DNA of 30,013 nt, taken from the NCBI GenBank assembly GCA_948514155.1, contig CAOQYA010000001.1:1-30013 (forward strand), written 5' to 3'. The notes under the pieces were generated by a model. The model was given only the letters and a program-made list of their open reading frames with translations, was not told where the DNA came from and searched no databases. Shown here piece after piece: positions 13,001 through 18,335 of this stretch. Numbering within the stretch: the first letter of the stretch is position 1; each line of letters opens with the position of its first letter. This stretch comes from an uncultured Eubacteriales bacterium. Its GTDB lineage: Bacteria > Bacillota > Clostridia > Christensenellales > UBA1242. Position numbers and translations under genes: made by a program.

Positions 13001-14087
13001 AAATTGAGGAAACAATCTTGCTTGCCGAGCCGGCTTTGAAGCCTGTAAACTTCTTGCCAAGTGCGGTGCTTTCAATAACAGGTTGTCCTTCTTGTGCGTC
13101 CGCCTCTTCCCCTTTTGCTATATCATTATAATAGTTGTAAGACGGAAGACTAACTGTTTCGAGGTTTGCCCCGGTGGTGTTAATCGCAATTCTGTATGAG
13201 CCAATGTCCTGATTTTCAACACTTGTTCCCTTTTCATACATGCGCGAAGAGTTGTCGCCAACAATCATATATGTAAAGCCGGCAAGGTTTGGCTGAACTT
13301 CCGGGTTTGAAATATCAAACTGCGGCGAAGAAACTTTGGTGCTCGACGACGAGCCGTGAGTTGGGTCATAAACGCCTGGCTTGTAAAGTGTTCCATTTGA
13401 GCCAAGGAAGGTGTCGCCTATATAATAAGTAACGCCTTCTTTCACAGTGCCGAAGGTTTTAAGCCAGCGGTCGTCACTGCTAACTGAACTTGCGTTAACA
13501 TAACTCATATCGTAGATGTCGATAAGTGTTGCGTTTTCAACATAGCCGGCAAGTCTTCCTGCGTGGAAGGAGCCATCGTCATATGAATATGAAAAGTCGT
13601 CAACGATAAGGTCATAAATCATGGCTGTTTGAGCGTCACTCTTTCCAACCTTTCCGAAAATGCCGTAATATTTTTCCTCTCCGCCCGCAGATTCATTCAC
13701 AGACGCCGCCCCACGAATGGTGTGGCCGTTTCCATTGAACTTTCCTGTGAACGGAAGCGAACTTGTTCCTATCGGAGTCCAAACTTTCTGGCTAAGGTCA
13801 ATATCTGCAGAAAGAATGTAGTTGCTCGATGCCGCAACGGCACTTCCACCTAATATATCTCCGGCAATTGTGGCGAGCGCATTGGCAGACCCGATAACTT
13901 TGAATGTTTCGCCGCCAAGTGTCACCGTGCTTTTGCCTGTAAGATCAACAGGGCTTGAAAGCGCGGCCTGAGTCGGGCTCGCATTTGAATTCTGCGCAGG
14001 CATAATTGCCGCATATGTTGCGCCGCAAGAAATAACGGCAAACGCTGCTCCCAAAAATACATTTGTTAATTTTTTTGACCTTGTCAT
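1011..14087 (-). CDS. Giant multi-repeat cell-surface protein (InlB-type, MBG/YDG-type and related repeats), 4358 aa
   Basis: One uninterrupted frame fills 13 kb. ATG at 14087 has AAGGAG 6 bases upstream. Residues 1-27 form a signal peptide (basic TRSKK, hydrophobic core, TYA-A cut site; Cys21 in AVISCG could also be a lipobox). Residues about 60-145 hold a GLUG-like segment (ADIDLSQKVWTPIGTSSLPF), and a near copy recurs at about 4227-4290 (ADISLIGKYWSPIGTEQTPF). Between them are many InlB/Listeria-Bacteroides type units with the mark GY.F.GW (near 2727, 2985, 3336, 3431 and 3959) and MBG/YDG-like units (about 2115-2330, 2425-2510, 2597-2680). Residues about 1425-1660 start with helices and are AT-rich in DNA. 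The C terminus has one membrane helix (about 4320-4340) and the tail RRQRRKK, with no LPXTG. Probable role: long membrane-tethered adhesin or stalk; the ligand is unknown. Family assignment is firm, function is inferred. Confidence 0.9.
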   Translation of the reverse strand: MTRSKKLTNVFLGAAFAVISCGATYAAIMPAQNSNASPTQAALSSPVDLTGKSTVTLGGETFKVIGSANALATIAGDILGGSAVAASSNYILSADIDLSQKVWTPIGTSSLPFTGKFNGNGHTIRGAASVNESAGGEEKYYGIFGKVGKSDAQTAMIYDLIVDDFSYSYDDGSFHAGRLAGYVENATLIDIYDMSYVNASSVSSDDRWLKTFGTVKEGVTYYIGDTFLGSNGTLYKPGVYDPTHGSSSSTKVSSPQFDISNPEVQPNLAGFTYMIVGDNSSRMYEKGTSVENQDIGSYRIAINTTGANLETVSLPSYNYYNDIAKGEEADAQEGQPVIESTALGKKFTGFKAGSASKIVSSISDLSYYKVSGGFSKGMYAESQWKTLYYNLTIVDDETSEAIATKNNIPYNKPWADVVKELSKTGHDLTKLYEGSNTYYSAVVENIKQEDDSYKKVITPSYPLGEKVRIDEGDKTSPVSVTLRSVWQAEPVNTVVNFTSADTGVDLSLVSDISVSYQNTELGDITISKHTEGVDGKYTFLAVAKQKINLKFKLPAGYSIKNISVVDANEAKNLGTDENGITTIELGGMLTSNSQINIELQRETISVAVTGTDLTFELSGNSAHTTLTGENGNYTLSTKIGENFNIVVTPVEGYQYVGYEAVGFTTVYAPTGDGDVKTFRVQVDTYGSDPKINFTSRAKAFSLDMTYNAQSYENAGVSLSPVTITVGETIVSAAATQTWENLPIAEEVTVSAPANDFYSAGVVTLIETEGSTATISGENGVYKIKNIAGGSTVKISVSYSIRKYEAQIAAKYAVFEGADNSHASSFGAVKDANGNEIEETSGIITFSEIESYQFGQTLTLSYNLVSQFYEFEGWYYSNGDLISTQNNFEITAPAANLNVYAVVRGKTSTLTVANGTTIFAYDGTTGTKNVDAALATSDVNSVTFRYSSPNEGKIVITVAEGYNVTGVILYNPALSDSISQQIADGVAVRYAISGLTINGYGELSGGDISKLFTSENFAIIPEVTQKTATIAFNAGLGNGIAVANKTFYYGGEGLNLEQENKAFTRPGYTASGWTFTLNGQTYTANDSQNNMLNLTSFNGILNELGKTITLTRVYTANKYKIYFDVKADETLDTTRLTEETEGEHAGKYYKQVTFDSAIGILPTATSTGKTFYGWGISEGDTYATVGNTVVSANWNYKHYKVVFHANGGVLTLEGNQHDILEVEAKYKYFTFEGVNEFPSVFSREGFIYDSVHWLTHTVSGDGTEYVYKREVSEGLRLTAENFEGLDWEDENLTIDCYVKWRFDEEAFKDSLTIEQTISERYGSFSALNFNAAFKGIHLTEGNNLGSIELKLGGYEWLYSESENGEYAPFKREGNTNIYADVKNVSESGFYKLAYTIKDTISIETEGFGTDPITITSNASNVVIEPAEIKFKSNEDKVNQLVLQNLKYLVREAAGQLNDMGDNFVSEILRCESLEDVFIYIEKLSLYAPDFGREGFAGYVFSKPVVALSYVNPTIKSFLAQMATVMPTYDLFKEVWATSETFADFFSNSSEINKYAMVIYGSQVLLYSQVYCGSLESDVSSDFLTSDFEGITAKEITLTPTSSGNFVGDNNGGVGYYKYKIEIEAIEEVDFANFSKVIKEGEKYFVILGAEEISVGNYESIYIYAPTTTFALDQNAGVEKGSVYTFTLEKAFEEGSVYAGQGFTKAVINAETGAASAGVYSSAKGNLVITSFNLYKGEAYYTITRGSDGAYKVTGASAGLNTTDIDLKNFAFCVDNAFEIIEAKALNRFSFSSSYAFAAETSTGIQVDHVEGEGNYNLTISSVRIEIDGTAKDIAIVEGQNVYYDNGNFLFELAKNGEADPVLYATGAVKSVTVSAGSVNPTANRYLVDIVKDPGVVEGDAPNINYANLIKSKTEFASNATFNVDLSTETVGGENAIPVIALYSDGAFVNLSSLTDTGVNANLLSGESFNNFASAYALSNTAANAYELLSWTVDGQSVDASEAQTTLPAKPNVSVVANFALAKPEVSIDAQEVAINLEGNTFNFSSLNSSVEIANEGEGFTYTYAYFKKVGDQWQSVSSITPSTLDSGTYAVEVNAAKAGYNNRLSDKVEFELTFNKVAIAISAQDEKTFTYKNANIAEEFNLIVQVNNGEGEQIKLKSLLAGSEEYVATLTKDGKSVSEIKDAGTYQVSIVPKTEFENKIALSGDTTFTITVSPFEVALTAENSSFTKKYRAADPLLEKSIDGVNEKFIVSYTRAAGENAGDYEITSAASKNSNYSVSLPDAAADRMWFHIEALSGATVTADVIGDVANIAYAGAQDVSVEAVFVPAGEAAAKWTLEIKVGESDAPVATFDLANFILFDGTSETEVDTITETTLQGIVFEVVASEFNGQQAGKIKNVGAYSIAASGTNPNGVAFDFSANTSAQLVNVVRKELSLSNISKQFDRTTAFNSSVDKNTVTVNGIVSGESVVVTGQFASAGVGEDIVISNLAISGENASNYVLASEEATGKIVKSDSVPTITIPTTSFTYGNITKGLDEIAVSVLLGGADVSEYVNISLSIDGDPFSTGNFLRQGTHTIKIAATSDYYTIGAIEDVTITVSKLNVTVSVDGEIVKVYDKNNDVLQKLTLSGVLAGDQVTVSGAYASETPAEDIAVTFTLGGEDAANYNLTNSSSTGKIESAQISISAELDTIEFVDGGKATGTTTFNLNFPFMAEGDAEAAFNSLAAPEKAGYEFKGWATDEALENALTAENFSSVLDSALASKSLTIYAKWEIKKFTVTINLDENLGSFTVSSNHSGFSGNVYTFEYYQDVTVTSTANVGYVALNAENIISHIAKNEEITLNFASARVEFVVDANSASLFPQGKAEVVFEDNNWQRNGDTWSRTLAFADFGEMLAKDFLPNLAVKGYSLTGWTSGDTTVQITGEATLEEIVLKINPSFTKDIKLNFAANFAANKYTITFNADNGDANPDPITAVYGQAIGALPVVTKTGYEFAGWKDEEGNVYTNETIYALESDVTLIAQWSTGVYEFTINAENATVVVKEGNAVLTPKDGVYRLSHEGTYTIEVTANAGYAIDSAWTLSENPPFEFSYVTEFTSATVSNLSAVGSISIIAAAQENTISIEAEHAKSVSATIDGKEIAVSQNGNTYTFSALTGKTAIINVQPEDGWEIRFSETTAGKVVITENGFSLSAFTSDAKLTFVTEAKRLTATVSFNKTMLSRFEIISGGELGSDANTIIVRTGTELVINPIFATGYELDNISAEGAQVQVGEDGYISISGFTGDISITINAKAKTYNLEANLYVLDKDNTIITDIEGFSASVDATGEYNTPKDFIATKTADKDGYQFLGWFEGEVDVIDGSVDYNKLTLVSRDMTYSHTVKGDASLTAIFKFGVYVIKASVQGQGQILMGGEVVADSKNSMSIEKYFGDEITLEAKPQSGYEFKGWSNGEKAAQITINVDGALDLVATFEAKALTFDVNAGVYINGVLYEGENLDNLNFGEVVWGSYDGTTFTKAPNGDSKTIETVTDGEVYIQVTTFEGYTFDNIYAQKNMLAGSVDLVSTSTDASGNAVNIFKVYGLNGDFNGQYGYSARFVANSTNMNLTFTEDDAQVEAGHIVADSANGITISGNRSANVVIDAVTGSTIKVTASVRFGFKFAGENPVSSNVGTILNQVVSVPDVTTGYAYQVTFEISGHNGGNGNVIINVLSESYVVILKDNILGGEITIENVKIGQELNLNGGITIPDRANYLFEGYFTYLNGAGKQYIGKDGQAVKVDGQPIVWSENGYSWNGQEYVQDPFYKGNNTFELYASYIISKTTFIIDAVPPSIKDAKDPVFEVRSLFTNINEANSWTSSDNIYLIEVLYGGEVDVAAPDYNGYEFHHWVIETLDENGNIVGNAEINTNKVITNLAHAGVAKMSLTAVYYAKIAIRATEGGTAWFTYNTDVRVDDEAYLPTDTEITLHALAQNGYKFIGWFDQNGNEISKALDFTVTGGLVATTYTAMFEGNVVTVNFGNYDQTDGRITGVSLNGEKVEDFTSFEAKIGDEIFIYANIDNPRYFEVNWQINGKETSDIINRNNYYLYKINVADTNDASLTITPKFVHKECEVDIHVSLMDSNNTSELKLAGSVKYVDRAGNVVNVNGSAKVTCLVGGALEVEIIPNMNYKVESILFNGREVTADLSSNKIVFSLTYSIFDINSNNFVVEIIFAREMWIDAVDVGYQLRGQGTSSDPYVISSAEDLAFMSRMINVVGSEAYANACYVLGADISLIGKYWSPIGTEQTPFNGTFDFASHDITNVEIGYPHVYNGSVQHKIFGVVGEGATFKVENSELTTILIVVGVVIFLIILAIVLFFVIRRQRRKKLEELANS

Positions 14088-14341
14088 TTTCGACTCCTTA
14101 AATTATCGTTTATTTTTACAGACAATTTATACATTAAAGAATACCACAAAAGGAATATTTTAACCAAATATTTCGACCTTATTTTTAAAAAAAATATTTT
14201 TATCGAAGAATTTCGAAAACTTTTCTTCAGCCGTAAATATAAGGCAAATAAATTTAAAATTAATTATTTTTTTATTTTTATTTGAATTTTTAATTTATTT
14301 TGTGATTTTTTTATTATTTTTCTAAATTTTGACATAAATTA

Positions 14342-14370
14342 TTGACTTTTTAATATTTTCTTGCTATTTT
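14342..14370 (+). promoter_or_regulatory. Promoter of trpS
   Basis: TTGACT at 14342-14347 and TATTTT at 14365-14370 with a 17-base spacer. The predicted transcript start is only about 11 bases before the trpS ATG. The rest of the divergent gap (14101-14341) is very AT-rich. I see no T-box leader and no convincing promoter for the giant gene there. Confidence 0.55.
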
Positions 14371-14387
14371 TTTAACAAGAGGAAAAT

Positions 14388-15455
14388 ATGGAGAAAATAA
14401 TTTTAACTGGCGACAGGCCAACAGGAAAATTGCACATCGGCCACTATATCGGCTCAATTTCGTCGAGAATTAAACTTCAAAATGAAGGTGACTTCGATAA
14501 GATGTATATCATGATTGCAGATGCTCAGGCGCTGACAGACAACGCCGGCAATGTGCAAAAGGTGCGCGACAACATTCTTAATGTGGCGCTCGACTATCTT
14601 GCTTGCGGCCTTGACCCACAAAAATGTTGCCTGTTTATTCAGTCGGAAGTGCCTGCTTTAACAGAAATGACATTCTATTTTTCAAATCTCGTCACACTTT
14701 CAAGGCTGAAACGCAACCCGACAGTGAAAGAGGAAATCAAACTTCGCGGCTTTGAAGAAAGCATTCCCGTTGGCTTTCTCACCTATCCAATCAGCCAGGC
14801 GGCCGACATCACCGCTTTTGGAACAACAATCGTTCCGGTGGGCGAAGACCAAAAGCCAATGGTGGAGCAGACAAGAGAGATTGTTAAGGCATTCAATTCA
14901 ACATATGGCCAGGTGCTGACGATGCCGGAGGCCGTTATTCCTAAGATTAAAAGCCAGGCAAGGCTTGTTGGCATCGACGGCAAGGGAAAAATGAGCAAGT
15001 CACTTGGAAATTGCATCTATCTGTCGGACGAGCCGGAAGTTATCAAACAAAAAGTTATGTCAATCTACACTGACCCCGACCACATCAAAGTTTCCGACCC
15101 GGGAAAAATTGAGGGCAATGTGGCGTTTGAATATCTTGATGCTTTTGTTAAAGAGGACAGTTTTGAAAAGTTTCTTCCGGAATACAAAAACATGGACGAA
15201 CTTAAAAGCCACTACAAACGCGGCGGGCTTGGCGATGTGAAAGTTAAAATGTTTTTAAATAACATCTTGCAAGAACTTATCGCGCCTATCAGAGAAAAAA
15301 GAAAAGCGCTTGCCGAGCATCCAGAAAAGGTGTATGAAATTCTTTTCCGTTGCTGCGACGAAGCAAATTTGGCGGCAAACGCAACTCTTGCAAAAATGAA
15401 AAAGGCAATGGGAATAAATTATCGCGAGTATTTCGCGGGCGGCAACAAATTTTAA
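14388..15455 (+). CDS. trpS: Tryptophanyl-tRNA synthetase (TrpRS)
   Basis: Class I aminoacyl-tRNA synthetase that charges tRNA-Trp with tryptophan using ATP in the cytoplasm. The nucleotide-binding HIGH motif is residues 16-19 within GDRPTGKLHIGHYIGS, and KMSKS is residues 201-205. The length, 355 aa, is slightly above the usual 330-340. ATG at 14388 has AAGAGG 5 bases upstream. The gene stands alone with its own promoter. Its last codons are odd: the DNA for ...FAGGNK is repeated exactly 190 bases downstream, where it would continue directly into TAA. The present end ...GNKF-stop therefore seems to result from an insertion that replaced the original stop codon by one located 3 bases further on. 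Confidence 0.95.
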   Translation: MEKIILTGDRPTGKLHIGHYIGSISSRIKLQNEGDFDKMYIMIADAQALTDNAGNVQKVRDNILNVALDYLACGLDPQKCCLFIQSEVPALTEMTFYFSNLVTLSRLKRNPTVKEEIKLRGFEESIPVGFLTYPISQAADITAFGTTIVPVGEDQKPMVEQTREIVKAFNSTYGQVLTMPEAVIPKIKSQARLVGIDGKGKMSKSLGNCIYLSDEPEVIKQKVMSIYTDPDHIKVSDPGKIEGNVAFEYLDAFVKEDSFEKFLPEYKNMDELKSHYKRGGLGDVKVKMFLNNILQELIAPIREKRKALAEHPEKVYEILFRCCDEANLAANATLAKMKKAMGINYREYFAGGNKF

Positions 15456-15640
15456 ACGCGGGCACGCCTAGCGCCTAGCCGCTAAAAATTCGTTTCCCCC
15501 GCGGGGCCCCCTTCGCCCAACTCGACGCGCCCCGGGCGCTTACTTCGTTGGATATGGGCTCAGTTAACTTTTTCGCCGGGCTAAGCCCTTCCACAAAGAA
15601 GTTAACTGAGCATGTTTAAATTTCGCGGGCGGCAACAAAT
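15430..15640. mobile_element. 190-bp hairpin-rich insertion at the 3' end of trpS with a 21-bp direct repeat
   Basis: A 21-base sequence beginning atttcgcgggcggcaaca is present at 15430-15450 (end of trpS) and again, identical, at 15620-15640. Between the copies the DNA is GC-rich and structured: the 7-mer gcctagc twice in tandem (15466-15479), the inverted repeat gcgccccgggcgc (15527-15539), and a 13-bp perfect inverted repeat gctcagttaactt / aagttaactgagc (15558-15570 and 15599-15611) enclosing gggctaagccc (15578-15588). No reading frame is evident. After the right copy the sequence reads in frame into TAA and then the terminator, as expected of the uninterrupted trpS end. Candidate miniature mobile element or structured repeat; the mechanism is unknown. 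Confidence 0.65.
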
Positions 15641-15642
15641 AA

Positions 15643-15678
15643 CAAAAAAAATCACGAAAGTTTCGTGATTTTTTTTGC
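15643..15678. terminator. Bidirectional terminator between trpS and the ribokinase gene
   Basis: Stem ATCACGA (15651-15657), loop aagtt, TCGTGAT (15663-15669), with an A run on the left and a T run on the right. It serves the converging trpS and ribokinase genes. Confidence 0.85.
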
Positions 15679-15681
15679 TTT

Positions 15682-16572
15682 TTAGTGGCTTATCATATAT
15701 TTTTTTACTTCACTAAGTTTCGGCATCCCCGTTTGCGCGCCAAGTTTGGAAATCTTCAAGCCAGCGCAAATGTTTGCAAATTTAACGGCTTCTTCCAAAT
15801 CTTTTCCCCCAAGCGTGGAGACAATCAGTCCGCCAAGAAAGGTGTCGCCAGCGCCCGTTGTGTCCACAACAGGGCTCTTAAGTGCAGCAAACCTTTTAAC
15901 ATCCTCGCCGTCGAAGATAAAAGCACCCTCCTTACCTTTTGTTAATATCAATCTTCCGTTATATGCCTTTAAAATCTGTCCTTCATTTTTAAAGCCCGGC
16001 AAATTTTTAATCTCCACTTCATTAACAACAACTAAGCGGGCGTTATCAAACATCTTTTTGTTAAATTTCATTATGGGTGAAGGGTTTATCACAAACTTAA
16101 CGCCATGTTTTTTGCAAACTTCAGACAAATACACAACTGACGCTTGCGGAACTTCCAAATCGGCAACGATAAGGTCGCAAGTTTTGATTTCTTTTTCAAT
16201 TTTGTCTATATATGCAATGTCGGCGTCAAGATTGGCGCCAGGAGCAACAACAATCATGTTTGTTTTGTCGGAAGAAAAGATGTTTGCAATTCCTCCCATT
16301 TGTCCGCGCACCTTCTTAACAAACTTGGTGCAAACTTTCTCCTTTTCAAGATTGGCAAGGCAGCGCTTTGAAAACTCGTCGTCGCCCACAGCGCCAAACA
16401 TCACAACTCCGGCCCCCAGTCTTGCAAGAGCCACGGCCTTATTCGCACCCTTGCCTCCGAACTGGGTTGAAAAACTGTTGCCTTGAATGGTCTCGCCCTC
16501 TCGCGGCAGTTTCTTTCCTGTGGTGGAAACAAAATCTGTGTTTATGCTTCCAAAAACTCCAACCTTATTCAT
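15682..16572 (-). CDS. rbsK: Ribokinase (PfkB family carbohydrate kinase)
   Basis: Transfers the ATP gamma-phosphate to D-ribose, giving ribose-5-phosphate. PfkB signature 1 is visible at residues 39-50 (GGKGANKAVALA) and signature 2 at 237-246 (DTTGAGDTFL), with Asp243 as the expected catalytic base. The N-terminal sugar-binding N-x-D is at 11-13. Length 296 aa is normal. I chose the ATG at 16572 because AAGGGG lies 6 bases upstream; a GTG at 16578 would leave no spacing. The upstream nucleoside hydrolase gene ends only 2 bases earlier, so the two are co-transcribed and probably translationally coupled. The pairing fits conversion of nucleosides to base plus ribose-5-phosphate. Another PfkB sugar kinase specificity cannot be excluded. 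Confidence 0.85.
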   Translation of the reverse strand: MNKVGVFGSINTDFVSTTGKKLPREGETIQGNSFSTQFGGKGANKAVALARLGAGVVMFGAVGDDEFSKRCLANLEKEKVCTKFVKKVRGQMGGIANIFSSDKTNMIVVAPGANLDADIAYIDKIEKEIKTCDLIVADLEVPQASVVYLSEVCKKHGVKFVINPSPIMKFNKKMFDNARLVVVNEVEIKNLPGFKNEGQILKAYNGRLILTKGKEGAFIFDGEDVKRFAALKSPVVDTTGAGDTFLGGLIVSTLGGKDLEEAVKFANICAGLKISKLGAQTGMPKLSEVKKYMISH

Positions 16573-16574
16573 AT

Positions 16575-17495
16575 TCACCCCTTAAATGTGTTTTCTAAGA
16601 TAAATTTCTTCAGTTTTCCGTTATTTTTTGGATAAATAACATAATTCTTGCCCTTTTTATTATAGTGACAGAAAGTTTGTGCGTGTTCTTTTTTCTTTTT
16701 ATTAACAACAATTTCAATGTTACACTTTTGGCATGTAAACAGCGACGGCTTGATAACAAAGGCGGCCGCACAACTGTCATGGAAGGCAAAGCCGAAGCGG
16801 ATGTTTGGGTCTGACGCGTTTTCAAACATAGCCTTTAAAAGTTTTCCCCTTTCGTCCGAAGTGTAAAATCTTGATAACTCCCGTTTTGTTATTGGAGTTC
16901 TGTGCGCAATTTCAATCGGGCAAAGAATGAATTTAACTCCGCTTTCGATAACTTCTTTTGCCGCATCTGCGTCCCAAAGGAAGTTATATTCTGCATATGG
17001 CGTGTAGTTTCCTTCGCCGTCGATAGCCCCGCCCATGCAAACGATTGCGCCTATTTTCTTCCTTATTTCGGGATGTTTTCTTAAGAGCAGCGCAACATTT
17101 GTCAGCGGACCAATGGCAAGAATGCAAAGTTTCTGCTTCGACAAGTTCAATTTTTCAAACAACGCCTCGTCTGCCGCAATTGTAAGAGCCTTCTTCTTTG
17201 GCTTTTTAATTTTAAGCGTCGAGCCTATTCCCGTTTCTCCGTGAACATCGCCAGCATTAATGCGCTCTGTCCCGTCAAGTGGGCTGTTCGCTCCCGCCGC
17301 AACTTCAACTTGATATGGACAGAACTTTTCTGCCAGCAGAAGTGCGTTGTTGAGCGAATATTTAATGTCAACATTTCCGCCGCTGACTGTTAAAAGTTCA
17401 ACGCTCACCTTATCGCAATTGTTAAACAGCATAAGCGACGCGCTGATATCATCAAGCCCGGGGTCGAAATCTAGAATAAGTTTTTTCTTTGCCAT
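16575..17495 (-). CDS. Nucleoside hydrolase (inosine-uridine preferring type)
   Basis: Hydrolyses the N-glycosidic bond of ribonucleosides to free base and ribose. The calcium-binding N-terminal motif appears as DFDPGLDD (residues 9-16; family form DTDPGxDD), and the C-terminal His-Asp pair is at 239-240 (FHDSCAAA). The length of 306 aa is typical. The ATG at 17495 has AGGAG 5 bases before it; in-frame upstream codons lie within the promoter. It is the first gene of an operon with ribokinase, which would phosphorylate the released ribose. A slight oddity is the cysteine/lysine-rich stretch TCQKCNIEIVVNKKKKEH near the C terminus. Substrate preference (purine, pyrimidine or broad) cannot be read from the sequence. 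Confidence 0.88.
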   Translation of the reverse strand: MAKKKLILDFDPGLDDISASLMLFNNCDKVSVELLTVSGGNVDIKYSLNNALLLAEKFCPYQVEVAAGANSPLDGTERINAGDVHGETGIGSTLKIKKPKKKALTIAADEALFEKLNLSKQKLCILAIGPLTNVALLLRKHPEIRKKIGAIVCMGGAIDGEGNYTPYAEYNFLWDADAAKEVIESGVKFILCPIEIAHRTPITKRELSRFYTSDERGKLLKAMFENASDPNIRFGFAFHDSCAAAFVIKPSLFTCQKCNIEIVVNKKKKEHAQTFCHYNKKGKNYVIYPKNNGKLKKFILENTFKG

Positions 17496-17511
17496 GTTTT
17501 CTCCTACAAGC

Positions 17512-17540
17512 ATTATACACTTATGCCTCAAATTTGCAAA
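17512..17540 (-). promoter_or_regulatory. Promoter of the nucleoside hydrolase-ribokinase operon
   Basis: Minus strand: TTTGCA (17540-17535), 17-base spacer, perfect TATAAT (17517-17512). Confidence 0.75.
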
Positions 17541-17542
17541 AT

Positions 17543-17566
17543 AAAAACTCGCAATCGCGAGTTTTT
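17543..17566. terminator. Terminator-like hairpin downstream of the 230-aa hypothetical gene
   Basis: AAAAACTCGC (17543-17552), loop AATC, GCGAGTTTTT (17557-17566): a perfect 10-bp stem with A/T ends, directly after the stop codon at 17570-17568. It lies upstream of the salvage operon promoter. Confidence 0.7.
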
Positions 17567-17567
17567 G

Positions 17568-18260
17568 CTACATCGAGCGATTTTCGCGCTCAAATTTTAG
17601 CCTTGCACATCTTAAAGAGTGTGAAAGGCGGTCGAACTGCTTGCCATAATGCGGGTGGTCAATATCTTTGAAAAGATCGGATGTCTCGTTGTGATATGCC
17701 GTGTTGTTTATCACCACCTCCGCCGACAGAGAAGGGAAAGAGGTGTTCTTATTCGGCCAGAGCCCTCTATCTCCCCACACGCTTTGCGGCTCTCTGTTAT
17801 ATGCAATTTGCACGCTGCGAATGTGCTCCAGCACAATATTAGTAAGAAGCATTTCCAGATTTTCAGGCGTCTTGGCCAGCATTAACATGTGCCCATAGCC
17901 GTGCGGACAATTAATGTCTGTCCGTCTTGGCACAATTAAACCTTGCTTCAAATATATTCCACTTGTGAAGGCGCCGCTTAAAACTTCGTCCATAAGTTTA
18001 TCCTCTAATTTTGGACTCTCGAAATATTTTGCACCCCGCAAGCATGTTTCGTCGACGCCGGAACAATCGTCCAACTGGATTCTTAAAAACATTTCGAACA
18101 TATAAATGTTGTTGGTCACAAAAGTAACTCCGCGATAAACGCCCACAAGCGGCTTGTCCCAAAACTCTCTTTCGCAGCCCTCAGGCCAATCTTTATCAAA
18201 CTCTAAAATAAACTTTCGATATAAATCTGCCACGCGTTTTGGCTTTACATTTTTTCCCAC
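17568..18260 (-). CDS. Hypothetical protein, 230 aa
   Basis: I placed the start at GTG 18260, which follows GGAG by 8 bases and comes shortly after an extended -10 promoter; the frame is open further upstream but those codons lie in the promoter. The product has no signal peptide or membrane helix. It contains a Cys/His-bearing central stretch (INCPHGYGHMLMLAKTPENLEML), a W/D/N-rich segment (QSVWGDRGLWPNKNTSFPS) and His-rich NTAYHNETSDLF / DIDHPHYGKQ near the end, which could bind metal. I do not recognise the family. It sits between two operons on the same strand with its own promoter and terminator, so context gives no functional hint. Confidence 0.7.
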   Translation of the reverse strand: MGKNVKPKRVADLYRKFILEFDKDWPEGCEREFWDKPLVGVYRGVTFVTNNIYMFEMFLRIQLDDCSGVDETCLRGAKYFESPKLEDKLMDEVLSGAFTSGIYLKQGLIVPRRTDINCPHGYGHMLMLAKTPENLEMLLTNIVLEHIRSVQIAYNREPQSVWGDRGLWPNKNTSFPSLSAEVVINNTAYHNETSDLFKDIDHPHYGKQFDRLSHSLRCARLKFERENRSM

Positions 18261-18278
18261 TTTTCTTTCTCCGCATAT

Positions 18279-18307
18279 ATTGTAGCACAGCCGTCGCGAA
18301 AAAACAA
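18279..18307 (-). promoter_or_regulatory. Promoter of the 230-aa hypothetical gene
   Basis: Minus strand: TTGTTT (18307-18302), 17-base spacer, TACAAT (18284-18279) preceded by TGC, an extended -10. Confidence 0.6.
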
Positions 18308-18335
18308 GGCACAACAAACGGCCTTGCTTAAATTT

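Noticed and set aside
1011..14087. Many shorter open frames on both strands within the giant gene
   Set aside because: They are shadows of the repeat-rich reading frame, without ribosome binding sites or recognisable domains.
14101..14170. Promoter for the giant gene
   Set aside because: TATAAA and TATTCT candidates exist on the minus strand, but none has a reasonable -35 at the proper distance.
14088..14387. T-box leader upstream of trpS
   Set aside because: The predicted transcript start lies about 11 bases before the ATG, leaving no leader; no T-box consensus or terminator hairpin is seen in the gap.
15430..15640. IS element or IS-derived MITE with terminal inverted repeats
   Set aside because: The inverted repeat is internal rather than at the ends of the 190-bp unit, and there is no transposase; I describe it only as a hairpin-rich insertion.
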